NCBI RefSeq assembly: GCF_003052165.1
Contig: NZ_CP024869.1
Span: forward strand, 1,832,001-1,896,000
Source: Dietzia sp. JS16-p6b
GTDB taxonomy: Bacteria; Actinomycetota; Actinomycetes; Mycobacteriales; Mycobacteriaceae
Direction of reading: 5' to 3'
Length of the DNA stretch: 64,000 bases
The position numbers and the translations under genes were made by a program. This document shows, piece by piece, positions 1 to 9,629 of the stretch. Numbering within the stretch: position 1 is the first letter of the stretch; the number at the start of each line of letters is the position of its first letter. The notes under the pieces are model-generated. The model saw nothing but the letters and a program-made list of their open reading frames with translations. It was not told the DNA's origin and ran no database searches.

Positions 1-541
1 GCTCCGGGGTCCGGGCCATGGTGGTCGGGTCGTCCTCGGAGACGATCTCGCAGATCACCCCCGCCGGGCGCAGGCCGGCGAGACGAGCGAGGTCGACCGC
101 GGCCTCCGTGTGGCCGGGCCGGGTGAGTACGCCGCCGGGCCGCGCGCGCAGCGGTACCACGTGGCCGGGCCGTGTGAAGTCTCCGGGAACGGTGTCGGCG
201 GAGGCCAGCATGCGGGCCGTGCGCGCCCTGTCCGCGGCGGAGATCCCGGTCGAGACACCGGCGCGGGCGTCCACGGTGACCGTATAGGCGGTGTCGTGCC
301 GGTCCTCGTTGATGGCCCGCATCGGCGGGAGATCGAGGCGCAGGCAGTCCTCGGCCTCGAGGGTCACGCACACGTATCCGGAGGAGTACCGGACGAGGAA
401 ACCCATCAGCTCGGGAGTCGCGAGTTCGGCGGCGAAGATCAGGTCGCCCTCGTTCTCCCGGTCCTCGCTGTCCACCACGACGACGGCTCGTCCCGCCGCG
501 ATGTCGGCGATGGCGCGGTCGATGCCGTCGAAGGTGGTCAC
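1..541 (-). CDS. ribBA: 3,4-dihydroxy-2-butanone-4-phosphate synthase domain of RibBA (3' part outside window)
   Basis: Converts ribulose 5-phosphate to 3,4-dihydroxy-2-butanone 4-phosphate, the four-carbon precursor of riboflavin. Only the first 180 codons are visible. They begin at a GTG (539-541) preceded by GAGGAG, and a nearby ATG at 566-568 is excluded because its frame stops after nine codons. Near residues 15-35 is the family signature with a run of valines, then [12 protein letters not shown], the acidic metal/substrate loop of RibB. In related actinobacteria the RibB domain is fused to a C-terminal GTP cyclohydrolase II (RibA) domain; here that part would lie beyond the window, so the fusion is inferred. 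It follows ribE by 75 bases in the same direction. Confidence 0.88.
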   Translation of the reverse strand, partial: MTTFDGIDRAIADIAAGRAVVVVDSEDRENEGDLIFAAELATPELMGFLVRYSSGYVCVTLEAEDCLRLDLPPMRAINEDRHDTAYTVTVDARAGVSTGISAADRARTARMLASADTVPGDFTRPGHVVPLRARPGGVLTRPGHTEAAVDLARLAGLRPAGVICEIVSEDDPTTMARTPE

Positions 542-616
542 TGCTGCGGGTTCTCCTCGGTACTCATCACACCCGGGCGGCGTCCGCGGGCACGGCCACA
601 AGTATGGCGCATCCGC

Positions 617-1240
617 TCACCCGGTCCGGTCACCGCGTCCTCCCAGGAGACGCTCGACGTACTTGGCCAGGACGTCGACCTCCAGGTTGACCCGGCCTCC
701 CCGGGGCAGACCACCGAGGATCGTGTCCTCCAGCGTGGTGGGGATGAGCGAGACCTCGAACCACGGCTCCCGCTGCCCGAGCGGACTGACCGCTGACACC
801 GTGAGCGAGGTCCCCGACACCGTGATGGATCCCTTCTCGACCACGTAGCGGGACAGCTCCGGCGGCATCGACAGGCGCAGCACGTGCCACCTGGCGTGCT
901 CGGTCCTGCTGATCAGGGCGCCGGTACCGTCGACGTGCCCCTGGACGATGTGACCTCCGAAGCGTGCGTCCGCGCGCATCGCGCGCTCCAGGTTCACCGG
1001 ATCCCCGGGACGCAGCGCACCCAGGGCGGTGCGGTCGAGGGTCTCGGCCATCACGTCGGCGTCGAATCCCACCCCGGGGGTGAACTCGGTGACGGTGAGG
1101 CAGACGCCGTTGACGGAGATCGAGTCGCCGTGACCGGCGTCGGACGTGACGAGCGGTCCGAGGATCCGCAGACGCGCGGAGTCCCCCACCGTGTCGACGG
1201 AGTCCAGCGTGCCGAGTTCCTCGACGATTCCGGTGAACAT
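617..1240 (-). CDS. ribE: Riboflavin synthase, alpha chain
   Basis: Dismutates two 6,7-dimethyl-8-ribityllumazine molecules to riboflavin in the cytosol. The 207-residue protein starts MFTGIVEE, the invariant N terminus of the family, and has two lumazine-binding repeats: the first with SVNGVCLTV at 42-50, the second with GHIVQGHVDG at 96-105 and KGSITVSGTSLTV at 136-148. Length is normal. ATG is preceded by GAGAGGA at a good distance. It sits 42 bases after ribD and before ribBA, so the three form a riboflavin block. No FMN riboswitch fits in the short upstream gap. The gene is called ribC in some actinobacterial annotations. Confidence 0.96.
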   Translation of the reverse strand: MFTGIVEELGTLDSVDTVGDSARLRILGPLVTSDAGHGDSISVNGVCLTVTEFTPGVGFDADVMAETLDRTALGALRPGDPVNLERAMRADARFGGHIVQGHVDGTGALISRTEHARWHVLRLSMPPELSRYVVEKGSITVSGTSLTVSAVSPLGQREPWFEVSLIPTTLEDTILGGLPRGGRVNLEVDVLAKYVERLLGGRGDRTG

Positions 1241-1282
1241 CAGAGCGGTCCTCTCGTGGGTGTGGTCATTCGGGTCATCCGG

Positions 1283-2332
1283 TCATCCGGTTCGTCTCAT
1301 CATGCGGAGATAGACGTCCTGGCCCAGCACCGCGGTCTCGCAGACCTCGAAACCGTGGGCGTCGGAGAGTGTGCCGACACCGGCCTCCTCGACGGCGGAC
1401 CGGCCGCCGCCCAGTACCAGGGGCGCGAGGTAGGCCTCGACCTCGTCGACGAGCCCGGCGGAGAGGAACGCGCCGGCCAGCCGGGGTCCGCCCTCAACCA
1501 GGACGTGCTGGACGTCGCCGAGCATCGCGAGCGCGTCCGCCGGGTCGCGCGTGGCGAGATGCCGGAACCGGCCGTCGGTGCCCCGCACGGCCGCGTCCGG
1601 GGGCACCGCGGTCAGTCCCATCACCGCACGGAGGGGTTGCCGGTCGGTGGGTGACCCGTCGTCCGACCGGGCGGTGAGCGAGGGGTCGTCGGCGGTGCAG
1701 GTGCCCGAGCCGACGACGACGACGTCGATCTCCTGCCGCCGCCCGTGCACGTGGCGTCGTGAATCGGGACCCGTGATCCATCGGCTGGTGCCGTCGGCCG
1801 CGGCCACCCGGCCGTCGAGGGTGGCCGCGTACTTCCAGGTGACGTACGGCCGGCCCGTGCGCTGGCGGTGCAGCCATGCCCTGAGTGGACCCTGTTCGGC
1901 GGCGGCCACCTCGTCGTCGTCGGCCCGGACCACCTCCACCCCGGCCCGCCGCAACGTCGCGGCCCCACCGGCCGCGAGAGGGTTCGGATCCGACACGGCG
2001 TAGACGACCCGTGCGACGCCCGCGGCGAGGGCCCGCGCGGAACAGGGACCGGTGCGGCCCTGGTGGTCGCAGGGTTCGAGGGTCACCACGAGTGTGCCGC
2101 CCCGGGCCCGCTCTCCGGCCTCGTCGAGGGCGACGACCTCGGCGTGCCGGCCCCCGGGCGGCTCGGTCGCCCCGCGGCCGACCGCGTCACCCTGGGCATC
2201 GAGAACCACGGCGCCCACCGGGGGGTTGGGGGTGCTGACCCCGAGCGCGGATCGCGACAGTGCGAGCGCGTCGGCCAGGGCCTCGCGCTCGCGGCGGCGC
2301 CGTCCACCGTCGGGCGCGCTTCTCATCGTCAC
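1283..2332 (-). CDS. ribD: Bifunctional diaminohydroxyphosphoribosylaminopyrimidine deaminase / 5-amino-6-(5-phosphoribosylamino)uracil reductase
   Basis: Performs the deamination and reduction steps of riboflavin synthesis. The N-terminal deaminase domain carries the zinc motif HAE (63-65) and two cysteines in PCDHQGRTGPC (87-97). The C-terminal reductase domain starts near residue 163 (YAATLDGRVA, then SRWITG) and uses NADPH. Length of 349 is usual for the family. The chosen GTG start overlaps the rpe stop by GTGA; an ATG two codons downstream is an alternative. The overlap implies co-translation with rpe, even though rpe belongs to the pentose phosphate pathway. Ribulose 5-phosphate links the two, being the substrate of both Rpe and RibB. 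Confidence 0.95.
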   Translation of the reverse strand: MTMRSAPDGGRRRREREALADALALSRSALGVSTPNPPVGAVVLDAQGDAVGRGATEPPGGRHAEVVALDEAGERARGGTLVVTLEPCDHQGRTGPCSARALAAGVARVVYAVSDPNPLAAGGAATLRRAGVEVVRADDDEVAAAEQGPLRAWLHRQRTGRPYVTWKYAATLDGRVAAADGTSRWITGPDSRRHVHGRRQEIDVVVVGSGTCTADDPSLTARSDDGSPTDRQPLRAVMGLTAVPPDAAVRGTDGRFRHLATRDPADALAMLGDVQHVLVEGGPRLAGAFLSAGLVDEVEAYLAPLVLGGGRSAVEEAGVGTLSDAHGFEVCETAVLGQDVYLRMMRRTG

Positions 2333-2997
2333 GCCCGCGCGGCCGCGGCCCCCGCGCGCAGGGTCTCGATCATGCCGTCGGGGTCGGGCGCGCCGTAGAC
2401 GGCGGACCCGGCGACGAAGACGTCACAGCCCGCGGCGGCCGCGTCCCCGATCGTGTTCGAATCGATCCCACCGTCGATCTGGATCAGCACGTCGAGCCCG
2501 CGCCGGTCGATCTCGGCGCGCAGCGTGCGAACCTTGTCGAGCACCTCGGGCATGAACGACTGTCCCCCGAACCCGGGCTCGACGCTCATCACCAGAACCA
2601 TGTCCACGTGCGCGAGCAGGTCGAGGTACGGCTCCACCGCAGTGCCCGGCTTGATGGAGATGCCCGCCCGGCACCCGCGCGAGTGCAGCAGCTCCGCGAC
2701 GGCCTCCGGATCGTCGGTGGCCTCCACGTGGAAGGTCACGCTGGCCGCGCCGGCATCGACGTAGTCACCCACCCACCGCAGCGGGTCGGTGATCATGAGG
2801 TGACAGTCCATCGGCTTGTCGGTGACCCTCCCGACCGCCTTGGCGACGGGGGCACCGAAGGACAGATTGGGCACGAAGTGGCCGTCCATCACGTCGACAT
2901 GGATCCAGTCGGCGGCGGGGATGCGGTCGATCTCCCGGTCGAGGCAGGCGAAGTCGGCGGACAGGATCGACGGCGCGATGAGCGGCTGGTACGACAT
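2329..2997 (-). CDS. rpe: Ribulose-phosphate 3-epimerase
   Basis: Interconverts ribulose 5-phosphate and xylulose 5-phosphate in the pentose phosphate pathway. The 222-residue TIM barrel has the metal-binding segment HVDVMDGHFVPNLSFG (33-48), a VMSVEPGFGGQ segment in the middle, and IDGGI before the phosphate-binding end. The ATG lies 7 bases after a TAGACT -10 hexamer and has no Shine-Dalgarno sequence, so the mRNA is probably leaderless from this gene's own promoter. Its stop overlaps the ribD start, making it the first cistron of an rpe-ribD-ribE-ribBA unit. Confidence 0.96.
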   Translation of the reverse strand: MSYQPLIAPSILSADFACLDREIDRIPAADWIHVDVMDGHFVPNLSFGAPVAKAVGRVTDKPMDCHLMITDPLRWVGDYVDAGAASVTFHVEATDDPEAVAELLHSRGCRAGISIKPGTAVEPYLDLLAHVDMVLVMSVEPGFGGQSFMPEVLDKVRTLRAEIDRRGLDVLIQIDGGIDSNTIGDAAAAGCDVFVAGSAVYGAPDPDGMIETLRAGAAAARA

Positions 2998-3004
2998 GCG
3001 GGTC

Positions 3005-3010
3005 AGTCTA
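3005..3010 (-). promoter_or_regulatory. Predicted -10 hexamer (TAGACT) for leaderless rpe
   Basis: TAGACT on the minus strand matches the actinobacterial TANNNT -10 and ends 7 bases before the rpe ATG, which would put the start site on or next to the initiation codon. No good -35 is visible, as is common for this group. Inference from spacing only. Confidence 0.5.
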
Positions 3011-3142
3011 GGCGGGCACGCGCGAGTGGGCGCCCGAGGGCGGCGGCCGGAACCAGGTCGGACGGTCAGGTCGCCAGGCTCCGAGGAGCCGGACTCTCAG
3101 CTGGCCGGACGATCAGGCGCCCGGACCCGCCGGCGTCGACTG

Positions 3143-4699
3143 TCACTCCTCTCGTTTCGACGGTGTGGGGACGTTCCCTAGCCGTCGCAACCCCGCCATG
3201 AACATCGCATCGGTGCCGTGGCGGTGAGGCCAGAGCTGCACCCACGGTCCGCCTCCGAGGCCCTCGGTGGAGGTCCCGCCGATCCCCGCGAGGACCTCGC
3301 GGATGTCGAGGAGTTCGACATCCCCGCGCCGGTCGGCCTCACGGATCATCGACACCGTCTCGGACAGGTGGGGGGAACACGTGGCGTAGAGCACCACGCC
3401 CCCGGGCCGGACCAGTCGCAGTGCCGACTCCAGCAGTTCCCGCTGCAGGATCACCAGTCCCGGGATGTCTGAGGCGGTCTTGCGCCACCGGGCCTCGGGA
3501 CGCCGCCGGAGGGCGCCGAGTCCCGAGCACGGGGCGTCGAGGAGGACCCGATCGAACCCCGGCTCGAGGCCGGGATCCCGGCCGTCCGCGGTGAATACGG
3601 TCACCGGCAGGTCCCGCGTGGCCTCCCGCACCAGGTCGGCCCGGTGTTCGGAGACCTCGACACCGGTCACCGTCGCGCCCTCGATCTCCGCCAACGCGCC
3701 CAGCATCACGGCCTTGCCCCCGGGGCCGGCGCACAGATCCAACCACCGGCCCCCGTCCTCGCCGACGAGCGGCGCACGGGAGGCGGCGAGGGCGACCACC
3801 TGGCTGCCCTCGTCCTGCACCGTGGCGAGACCGTCTCTCACCGCGTCGAGGGCACCGGGATCACCGGAGTCGAGGTGGACCGCGTACGGCGACACGACGC
3901 CCTCGCTGCCGCCGGTCACCAGCGCGAGTTCCTCGGCGGAGATGGCGCCGGGCAGGGCTGCGAGGTGCACCTTGGGGCGCGCGTCATCGGCGGCCAGCAG
4001 CTCGGGCAGCTCCCCGGCGTCCGCCCCGAGGGACTCCGCGAACGCGCGCGCGATCCACTCCGGGTGCGCGGTGCCCACCGCCAGCCGGGCGACGGGGTCG
4101 GCCACGTCTTTCCGCAGCACCTCGACCCAGCTGTCCAGATCCTGCGCGGAGACCTTGCGCAGCACTGCGTTGACGAACGCCCCGGCCCGGCCCAACCCCA
4201 GTGTCCGCGCCGCCTCCACACTCGTGTCGACGGCCGCGTGCGCCCCGATCCGGGTGAACAACAACTGATAGGCGCCCAGCCTCACCAGATCCAGGACCGG
4301 TGGGTCGATCTCGTCGACCGTCCGACCGGCCGCCTCCGCGATGATGCGGTCGAGCAGTCCTTGCGTCCGGAGGGTGCCGTAGGTGAGCTCGGTCGCCAAT
4401 GCGGCGTCCCGCGTGTCGAGTCGCGCCTTCCTGAGCTCGGACGGGAGCAGCAGGTTCGCGTACGCCGCGCGCTCGCGAACCGCCGCCATCACGGCGAGGG
4501 CGACCGTCCGGGCATCGGGGCGGATCTGCCGGGGTGTCCGGCTGTCTCGCCGGGTGCCTGCGGATCGGGGCGCGTCCCGTCGCCCCCCGCCCGATCTGCC
4601 GCCACCCGACCTGCCACCCGACCTGCCGCCGCCCTGCCGGCCGCCCCGCGGGCCGCCGTCGCCTCCGGGCCCGCGGCCCCGCCCGCCATCGGCGCTCAT
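3143..4699 (-). CDS. rsmB: 16S rRNA (cytosine-5) methyltransferase RsmB with RGG-like N-terminal extension
   Basis: Methylates cytosine (C967 in E. coli numbering) of 16S rRNA using S-adenosylmethionine. The first 60 of 518 residues are a low-complexity tail of Gly, Arg and Ser with repeated GGRSGG units. A NusB-like RNA-binding domain follows, then the methyltransferase domain with [15 protein letters not shown] for SAM binding, and the two catalytic cysteines of the family in DAPCSGLG and YATCSPH. The start ATG overlaps the fmt stop (fmt TGA at 4696-4698). The tail makes it longer than E. coli RsmB (about 430). A later start would remove the tail, but no better site was seen. Confidence 0.9.
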   Translation of the reverse strand: MSADGGRGRGPGGDGGPRGGRQGGGRSGGRSGGGRSGGGRRDAPRSAGTRRDSRTPRQIRPDARTVALAVMAAVRERAAYANLLLPSELRKARLDTRDAALATELTYGTLRTQGLLDRIIAEAAGRTVDEIDPPVLDLVRLGAYQLLFTRIGAHAAVDTSVEAARTLGLGRAGAFVNAVLRKVSAQDLDSWVEVLRKDVADPVARLAVGTAHPEWIARAFAESLGADAGELPELLAADDARPKVHLAALPGAISAEELALVTGGSEGVVSPYAVHLDSGDPGALDAVRDGLATVQDEGSQVVALAASRAPLVGEDGGRWLDLCAGPGGKAVMLGALAEIEGATVTGVEVSEHRADLVREATRDLPVTVFTADGRDPGLEPGFDRVLLDAPCSGLGALRRRPEARWRKTASDIPGLVILQRELLESALRLVRPGGVVLYATCSPHLSETVSMIREADRRGDVELLDIREVLAGIGGTSTEGLGGGPWVQLWPHRHGTDAMFMAGLRRLGNVPTPSKREE

Positions 4700-5628
4700 G
4701 CGAACTCCGCCTCGGCGTCGAGCCGGGCACCGCGCGCCCAGTCGACCGCGTTCATCATCTTCTTACCGGGTGGCTGAACAGCCTCCAGCACCATCGGAGA
4801 GGTGGCCGTGCCCACGAGGAGAGTCCGCTTGTCGAGCCGGATCCGCCCGGGCGTCAAGGCGGTCGTGCCCTCGTCAGACGGAGTCGCGGCACCGATCTTG
4901 ACCCGTTCCCCGGCGAGCGTCGTCCACGCTCCCGGGGCCGGGGTCACGGATCGGATGTGACGATCCACCGCCAGTGCCGGATCAGCCCAGCGCACGCGCG
5001 CGTCGTCGATGGTGATCTTCCCTGCACGCGAGATACCGTCCGTCGGCTGCGGGACTGCGCGTGCCTCCCCCGCCTCGATGGCGTCGAGGGTGGCCACGAG
5101 CAGCTCCGCGCCGGACATCGACAGGCGACCGAGCAGGTCGCCGGCGGTGTCGCGCGGCCGTATCGCCTCGGTCATCGTCCCCAGGACCGGACCGGTGTCC
5201 ATCCCCTCGTCGAGCAGGAAGGTCGTGGCCCCGGTCACCTCGTCTCCCGCCTCGATCGCGGCGTTGACCGGGGCGGCACCCCGCCACGCGGGCAACAGTG
5301 AGAAGTGGAGGTTCACCCACCCGTGGGTGGGGATGTCCAGCACGGGCCGCGGCACCAGGTGCCCGTAGGCGACCACCGGGACCGCGTCGGGGGCGAGTTC
5401 GCGGAGCCGCTCGGCGAACTGCGGGTCGCGCGCGTTCGGCGGGGTGAGGACCTCGATGCCCGCGTCGTCGGCGACAGCCGCCACGGCACTACGGGACAGA
5501 CTCCGGCCACGACCGGTCCTGGCGTCGGGCCGCGAGACCACCGCCACCACCTCGTGACGGTCGCAGCTCACGAGTGCCTCGAGTGACGGGACCGCCGCCT
5601 GCGGGGTGCCGGCGAAGACGAGACGCAC
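4696..5628 (-). CDS. fmt: Methionyl-tRNA formyltransferase
   Basis: Formylates Met-tRNAi using 10-formyltetrahydrofolate for translation initiation. The 310-residue protein has the N-terminal Rossmann start [16 protein letters not shown], the catalytic signature [13 protein letters not shown] (near residues 105-117; Asn, His and Asp residues of this region act in catalysis), and a C-terminal OB-like tRNA-binding domain from about residue 205. It is 3 bases from def upstream and overlaps rsmB downstream, the classic def-fmt-rsmB order in which formylation and deformylation enzymes are made together. Confidence 0.97.
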   Translation of the reverse strand: MRLVFAGTPQAAVPSLEALVSCDRHEVVAVVSRPDARTGRGRSLSRSAVAAVADDAGIEVLTPPNARDPQFAERLRELAPDAVPVVAYGHLVPRPVLDIPTHGWVNLHFSLLPAWRGAAPVNAAIEAGDEVTGATTFLLDEGMDTGPVLGTMTEAIRPRDTAGDLLGRLSMSGAELLVATLDAIEAGEARAVPQPTDGISRAGKITIDDARVRWADPALAVDRHIRSVTPAPGAWTTLAGERVKIGAATPSDEGTTALTPGRIRLDKRTLLVGTATSPMVLEAVQPPGKKMMNAVDWARGARLDAEAEFA

Positions 5629-5631
5629 GGC

Positions 5632-6186
5632 TCACCTCACCGCCATGGCGTCGGCGAGCCGGTCGTAGACGACCCCGTCGCTGATGGCGTCGCTACCGAA
5701 CCACCCGGAGGCCCGGATCCCGGCCATCGCCGATCGACGCCGGTCCTGGGTGAGACGCTGGAGGAACAGGATGCCGTCGAGGTGGTCTGTCTCGTGCTGC
5801 ACCGCGCGGGCGAGGATCCCGTCCGCCTCGAAGGTCACCGGGTCCCCCTTGACGTCCACGCCACGCGCGAGGACACGTGCGTAACGCTCAGTGGGCTCCG
5901 AGATCCCGGGAATCGACAGACAACCCTCGTTGACGTGCGTCTTCTCGTCACCGATCGGTTCCCACTCCGGATTGACCAGGTGGCCTTCCCGGCCACCACA
6001 GGTGTAGACGAACACCCGGGTGGACACACCGATCTGCGGCGCCGCCAACCCGGCTCCCTCCTCGTGCCGGACTGTGTCCATGAGGTCGGCCACGGTGCGC
6101 GCCAGCCTGTCGTCGAACGAGGTGACGGGATCGGTCGGGGTCCTCAGGACGGGGTCACCGAAGAGCCGGACGGGGTGGACGGCCAT
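5632..6186 (-). CDS. def: Peptide deformylase
   Basis: Removes the N-formyl group from new proteins. The 184-residue metalloenzyme shows all three family motifs: GAGLAAPQ (44-51), EGCLS (87-91, with metal ligand Cys89) and HETDH (131-135, two His ligands and the catalytic Glu). An AAGGAG ribosome binding site precedes the ATG by 10 bases, and a TAGAAT -10 lies further upstream, so def heads the def-fmt-rsmB unit. Confidence 0.97.
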   Translation of the reverse strand: MAVHPVRLFGDPVLRTPTDPVTSFDDRLARTVADLMDTVRHEEGAGLAAPQIGVSTRVFVYTCGGREGHLVNPEWEPIGDEKTHVNEGCLSIPGISEPTERYARVLARGVDVKGDPVTFEADGILARAVQHETDHLDGILFLQRLTQDRRRSAMAGIRASGWFGSDAISDGVVYDRLADAMAVR

Positions 6187-6228
6187 GCGGATCTGAACTC
6201 CTTGCGGATGGGAAAGCGGTGAACGACC

Positions 6229-6234
6229 ATTCTA
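6229..6234 (-). promoter_or_regulatory. Predicted -10 hexamer (TAGAAT) for def-fmt-rsmB
   Basis: TAGAAT on the minus strand in the 81-base gap between priA and def is close to the consensus. It predicts a leader of about 35 bases that contains the AAGGAG site of def. No clear -35. Confidence 0.5.
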
Positions 6235-6267
6235 GGTGCTCGCGGGCCGACCCACCGCACGGGCCGC

Positions 6268-8313
6268 TCAGCCGATGTGGACCGGATCGAGTCGCACCCG
6301 GACGGGGTCGGCGCTCCGACGGCCGGACCGCGCCACCACGACCGCCCGCAGCTCCGTGGAGACCGCGGCGAGGAGGCCGGGCGGGACGCGGAGCAACATC
6401 CGCTCGGGGTCGTCGACGCCGTCGTGGCCGGGCAACTCCTCGCCCGGGGGGAGGTCGACCGGGCCGAGTACCTCGACCTCGTCCGGGAGCCTGAGTTCTT
6501 CGAGGATGGCCGACAGGGCCGCGGCCGGGCCGTCCACCGCCACCATGTGGACCGCGGGCGGGAACCCCACCTCGGCGCGGTCGGCGAGTTCGCGTGCGGC
6601 CCACCCCTGGGGGTCCCATCGCACGAGAGCCTGCGCGACCGGGGACCCGGAATCCGCCGACAGGAACACCCGGCCACCCTCAGCGGCCGGCCGGACGAGC
6701 GAGGCCGCACCCACCCAGAACCGCAGAGCGTTCTGGACCGCCCGCAGGTCGGGTCGTCCGAGGAGAGCCCAGGAGTCCAGGAGCAACGCCGCGCCGTACC
6801 CGCCCTCGGCGACCGGTTCGGCCCCGGGGGTGGACACGATGATGGCGGGGGCCGCGGGCACGGTGTCGAGGATCTCCCCTCCCCCACTCGTCCGGACCCT
6901 GACACCGGGGAACATCCGGCCGAGCTCCTCCGCCGTCCTCCCCGTACCCACGACCCCCGCGCGCAGGGCCCTGGACCCACAGGCCACGCACCGGAAGCCC
7001 GGCTCAGGGGCCCCGCACCAGCCGCAGGCCAGATCCACGGGCCCGAGGACCGCGTCCATCCGCCCCGCACGCAGTGGTCCGTTGCACCGGCGGCACCGGG
7101 CCGGCGTCCGACACGATCCGCACAGCAGGGTCGGGATGTATCCCTTCCTCGGCACCTGCACGAGCACCGGCGCGTCCACGTCGACGGCCTCCCGGGCCAT
7201 CGTCACCGCCACGGCAGGCAGTCGGGTCCGGCCGCCGGCCACATCGCGGGCCTGGGTCGGATCCGCGTCCGTGAAGGCGACCACGCGCGGGGCGAGAGCC
7301 CGGACGAGGCCGGGTACGGGCCGGATCTCGTGTGCCCATCCCGACCGCACGTACTCGGCCACCTCCGGGGTCCGGTCCACCGAGCTCAGGAGCAACGGGG
7401 TGCCGTCGAGCACGGAGCGCTGCGCCGCCACCTCCCTGGTGTGCGGATAGGGGGCCCGCGGCTCCACGAACGAATCGTCACCGTCGTCGTGCAGCACGAT
7501 CAAGCCGGGCTCCGGGAGCGGCGCGAACACGGCGCTGCGCGTCCCCACGACGATCCTCGCGTGCCCCCGGACGGCGCGCAACCACCGTCGGTACCGGGCC
7601 GAGGGGCCGATACCCGCCGACAGGTCGACCACCAGGTCCCGTCCGGCGGCACCCCCGCCCACGACCTGCCGGCATTCGGCGGTCAACCGGTCGACGTCCC
7701 GCTGGTCCGGGACGATCAGCAACACCTGCAGACCTCGTCGCCTGACGGAGTCCGCCAGCGCGGCCAGCGCCCGTGCCCAGTCCCGTCCCGGTGGCACGGT
7801 CCAGACGGCCCGCGCCGGGACCCCACCGGTCGCCGCGTCGAGGAACCGGGCCACCATCGGGTGGTCGGCCCAGCCGGTCGGTATCTCGACCGGCCCCTCC
7901 GTCACCCCCAGCGGAGGCTGCGGGTCGGGCACCGATTTCTCGGCCGCCGCGTGCCGCGGGGGGACGGCCAGCCGGAGGACGTCCGAACGCATGCCCACCC
8001 ACCTCCGGGCGACCAGCTCGACGAGCCGGAGCAACCGCGGCGTCAGCACGGGCTCCGGCGAGATCACGCGCTCCAACCAGGCCAGGTCCCCGGCGTGATC
8101 CGACTCGTCCGTGCGCTCGATGAGGAACCCGTCGACGAGCCTGCCCGCGAACCGCACCCGGACGCGCGTTCCCGGGATCGCCTGATCGGCCAGGGATTCC
8201 GGGACCAGGTAGTCGAACTCCCTGTCCAGGTGCGGAACTCCGAGCAGCGGAAGCACCCGGGCCACGGGGGCGTCAGCCGCCGCGACCCGGGCCGCCGGGC
8301 GAGTCGTGGTCAC
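6268..8313 (-). CDS. priA: PriA-like primosomal protein N' lacking helicase motifs
   Basis: Related to the replication-restart protein PriA, which reloads the replisome at stalled forks. The 681-residue protein keeps the N-terminal fork-binding fold and the eight zinc-binding cysteines (LCGSC, RCRRC, CGWC and RCVAC, residues about 380-430). Where PriA has Walker A (GxTGSGKT) it reads WTVPPGRDWAR (171-181), and where DEEH is expected it reads HDDGDD (275-280). It therefore cannot be an active helicase, as is recorded for mycobacterial PriA. The GTG start (8311-8313) is chosen because the reading frame upstream is antisense-type sequence within metK. It lies 43 bases after metK. Confidence 0.92.
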   Translation of the reverse strand: MTTTRPAARVAAADAPVARVLPLLGVPHLDREFDYLVPESLADQAIPGTRVRVRFAGRLVDGFLIERTDESDHAGDLAWLERVISPEPVLTPRLLRLVELVARRWVGMRSDVLRLAVPPRHAAAEKSVPDPQPPLGVTEGPVEIPTGWADHPMVARFLDAATGGVPARAVWTVPPGRDWARALAALADSVRRRGLQVLLIVPDQRDVDRLTAECRQVVGGGAAGRDLVVDLSAGIGPSARYRRWLRAVRGHARIVVGTRSAVFAPLPEPGLIVLHDDGDDSFVEPRAPYPHTREVAAQRSVLDGTPLLLSSVDRTPEVAEYVRSGWAHEIRPVPGLVRALAPRVVAFTDADPTQARDVAGGRTRLPAVAVTMAREAVDVDAPVLVQVPRKGYIPTLLCGSCRTPARCRRCNGPLRAGRMDAVLGPVDLACGWCGAPEPGFRCVACGSRALRAGVVGTGRTAEELGRMFPGVRVRTSGGGEILDTVPAAPAIIVSTPGAEPVAEGGYGAALLLDSWALLGRPDLRAVQNALRFWVGAASLVRPAAEGGRVFLSADSGSPVAQALVRWDPQGWAARELADRAEVGFPPAVHMVAVDGPAAALSAILEELRLPDEVEVLGPVDLPPGEELPGHDGVDDPERMLLRVPPGLLAAVSTELRAVVVARSGRRSADPVRVRLDPVHIG

Positions 8314-8356
8314 GGCCTCGGATCCTCGCACCCCGATCCGACACCCGGGGCGGTCG

Positions 8357-9568
8357 TCAGCGCCCGACGGCCTGCTTGAGTTCGTCGACGCGGTCGGTCC
8401 TCTCCCAGGGCAGGTCCAGGTCGGTCCGACCGAAGTGACCGTAGGCCGCCGTCCCGGCGTAGATCGGGCGCTTGAGGTCGAGGTCGCGGATGATCGCACC
8501 GGGACGCAGATCGAACACCGAGGAGACCGCCTCCTGCAGGACCGCGATGTCGACCTTCTCGGTCCCGAACGCCTCGACGAACAGCCCCACCGGGGCGGCC
8601 TTGCCGATCGCGTACGCGACCTGGACCTCGACACGCTCGGCCAACCCGGCCGCGACGATGTTCTTGGCGACCCACCGCATGGCGTACGCCGCGGAGCGGT
8701 CGACCTTCGACGGGTCCTTGCCGGAGAACGCACCGCCGCCGTGACGGGCCATCCCGCCGTAGGTGTCCACGATGATCTTGCGCCCGGTCAGGCCGGCGTC
8801 GCCCATCGGGCCGCCCAGGACGAACCGACCCGTCGGGTTGACCAGGAGGCGGAAGTCGCCGGTCTCGATACCGGCCGCGGCCTCGGCGAGGACCGGCCCG
8901 ATGACGTGCTCGGTGAGGTCGTCGCGCAGCGTCGTCTCCAGGTCGATCTCGGGTGCGTGCTGCGTGGAGATGACGATCGTGTCCAGCCTGACCGCGCGTT
9001 CGCCGTCGTACTCGATGGTCACCTGGGTCTTGCCGTCCGGGCGCAGGTACGCCAGCGTGCCGTCCTTGCGGACCTCGGTCAGCCGCCGCGAGAGGCGGTG
9101 GGCCAGAGCGATGGGCAACGGCATGAGTTCCGGGGTGTCCGAGCACGCGTAACCGAACATCAGGCCCTGGTCACCGGCGCCCTGCCGGGCGATCGCGTCC
9201 TCGACCGGATCGCTGGAGGTCCGTGCCTCGTGGGAGGTGTCCACACCCTGGGCGATCTCCGGGGACTGCTGTCCGATCGAGATCGACACACCACAGGAGA
9301 CTCCGTCGAAGCCCTTGTCGGAGGAGTCGTAACCGACCTCGACGATCTTTTCGCGGATGAGCTGCGGGATCTCGACGTACCCGGTCGTCTTGACCTCACC
9401 GGCCACGTGCACCATCCCGGTGGTCACCATCGTCTCGACGGCGACGCGGGCCTCGGGGTCCTGCGTCAGCATCGCGTCCAGGATGGCATCGGAGATCGCG
9501 TCACAGATCTTGTCCGGATGCCCCTCGGTCACGGACTCGCTGGTGAACAGCCGACGTGCCTGCGTCAC
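8357..9568 (-). CDS. metK: S-adenosylmethionine synthetase
   Basis: Makes S-adenosylmethionine from methionine and ATP. The 403-residue enzyme has [12 protein letters not shown] (15-26, ATP site), the flexible-loop region around [15 protein letters not shown], and the signature [16 protein letters not shown] in the C-terminal third. The GTG start follows an AGGAAGAGAG ribosome binding site. It lies between coaBC and priA, and a TAGTCT -10 overlaps the coaBC stop, so it can be transcribed independently. No SAM riboswitch is visible in the short leader. Confidence 0.97.
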   Translation of the reverse strand: MTQARRLFTSESVTEGHPDKICDAISDAILDAMLTQDPEARVAVETMVTTGMVHVAGEVKTTGYVEIPQLIREKIVEVGYDSSDKGFDGVSCGVSISIGQQSPEIAQGVDTSHEARTSSDPVEDAIARQGAGDQGLMFGYACSDTPELMPLPIALAHRLSRRLTEVRKDGTLAYLRPDGKTQVTIEYDGERAVRLDTIVISTQHAPEIDLETTLRDDLTEHVIGPVLAEAAAGIETGDFRLLVNPTGRFVLGGPMGDAGLTGRKIIVDTYGGMARHGGGAFSGKDPSKVDRSAAYAMRWVAKNIVAAGLAERVEVQVAYAIGKAAPVGLFVEAFGTEKVDIAVLQEAVSSVFDLRPGAIIRDLDLKRPIYAGTAAYGHFGRTDLDLPWERTDRVDELKQAVGR

Positions 9569-9623
9569 AGTGGTTCTCTCTTCCTGGTGCCGGGTGCGTG
9601 TGATCGGTCGATCGCGTGGGGTC

Positions 9624-9629
9624 AGACTA
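9624..9629 (-). promoter_or_regulatory. Predicted -10 hexamer (TAGTCT) for metK
   Basis: TAGTCT on the minus strand includes the TAG stop codon of coaBC and would give a leader of about 50 bases before the metK GTG. Assigned from hexamer match and position only. Confidence 0.42.

Noticed and set aside
542-616. FMN riboswitch near the riboflavin genes
   Set aside because: The gaps before ribE and ribBA (42 and 75 bases) are too short for the conserved FMN aptamer, and no matching segments are present.
9569-9626. SAM riboswitch before metK
   Set aside because: Only 58 bases and no aptamer-like pairing recognised.
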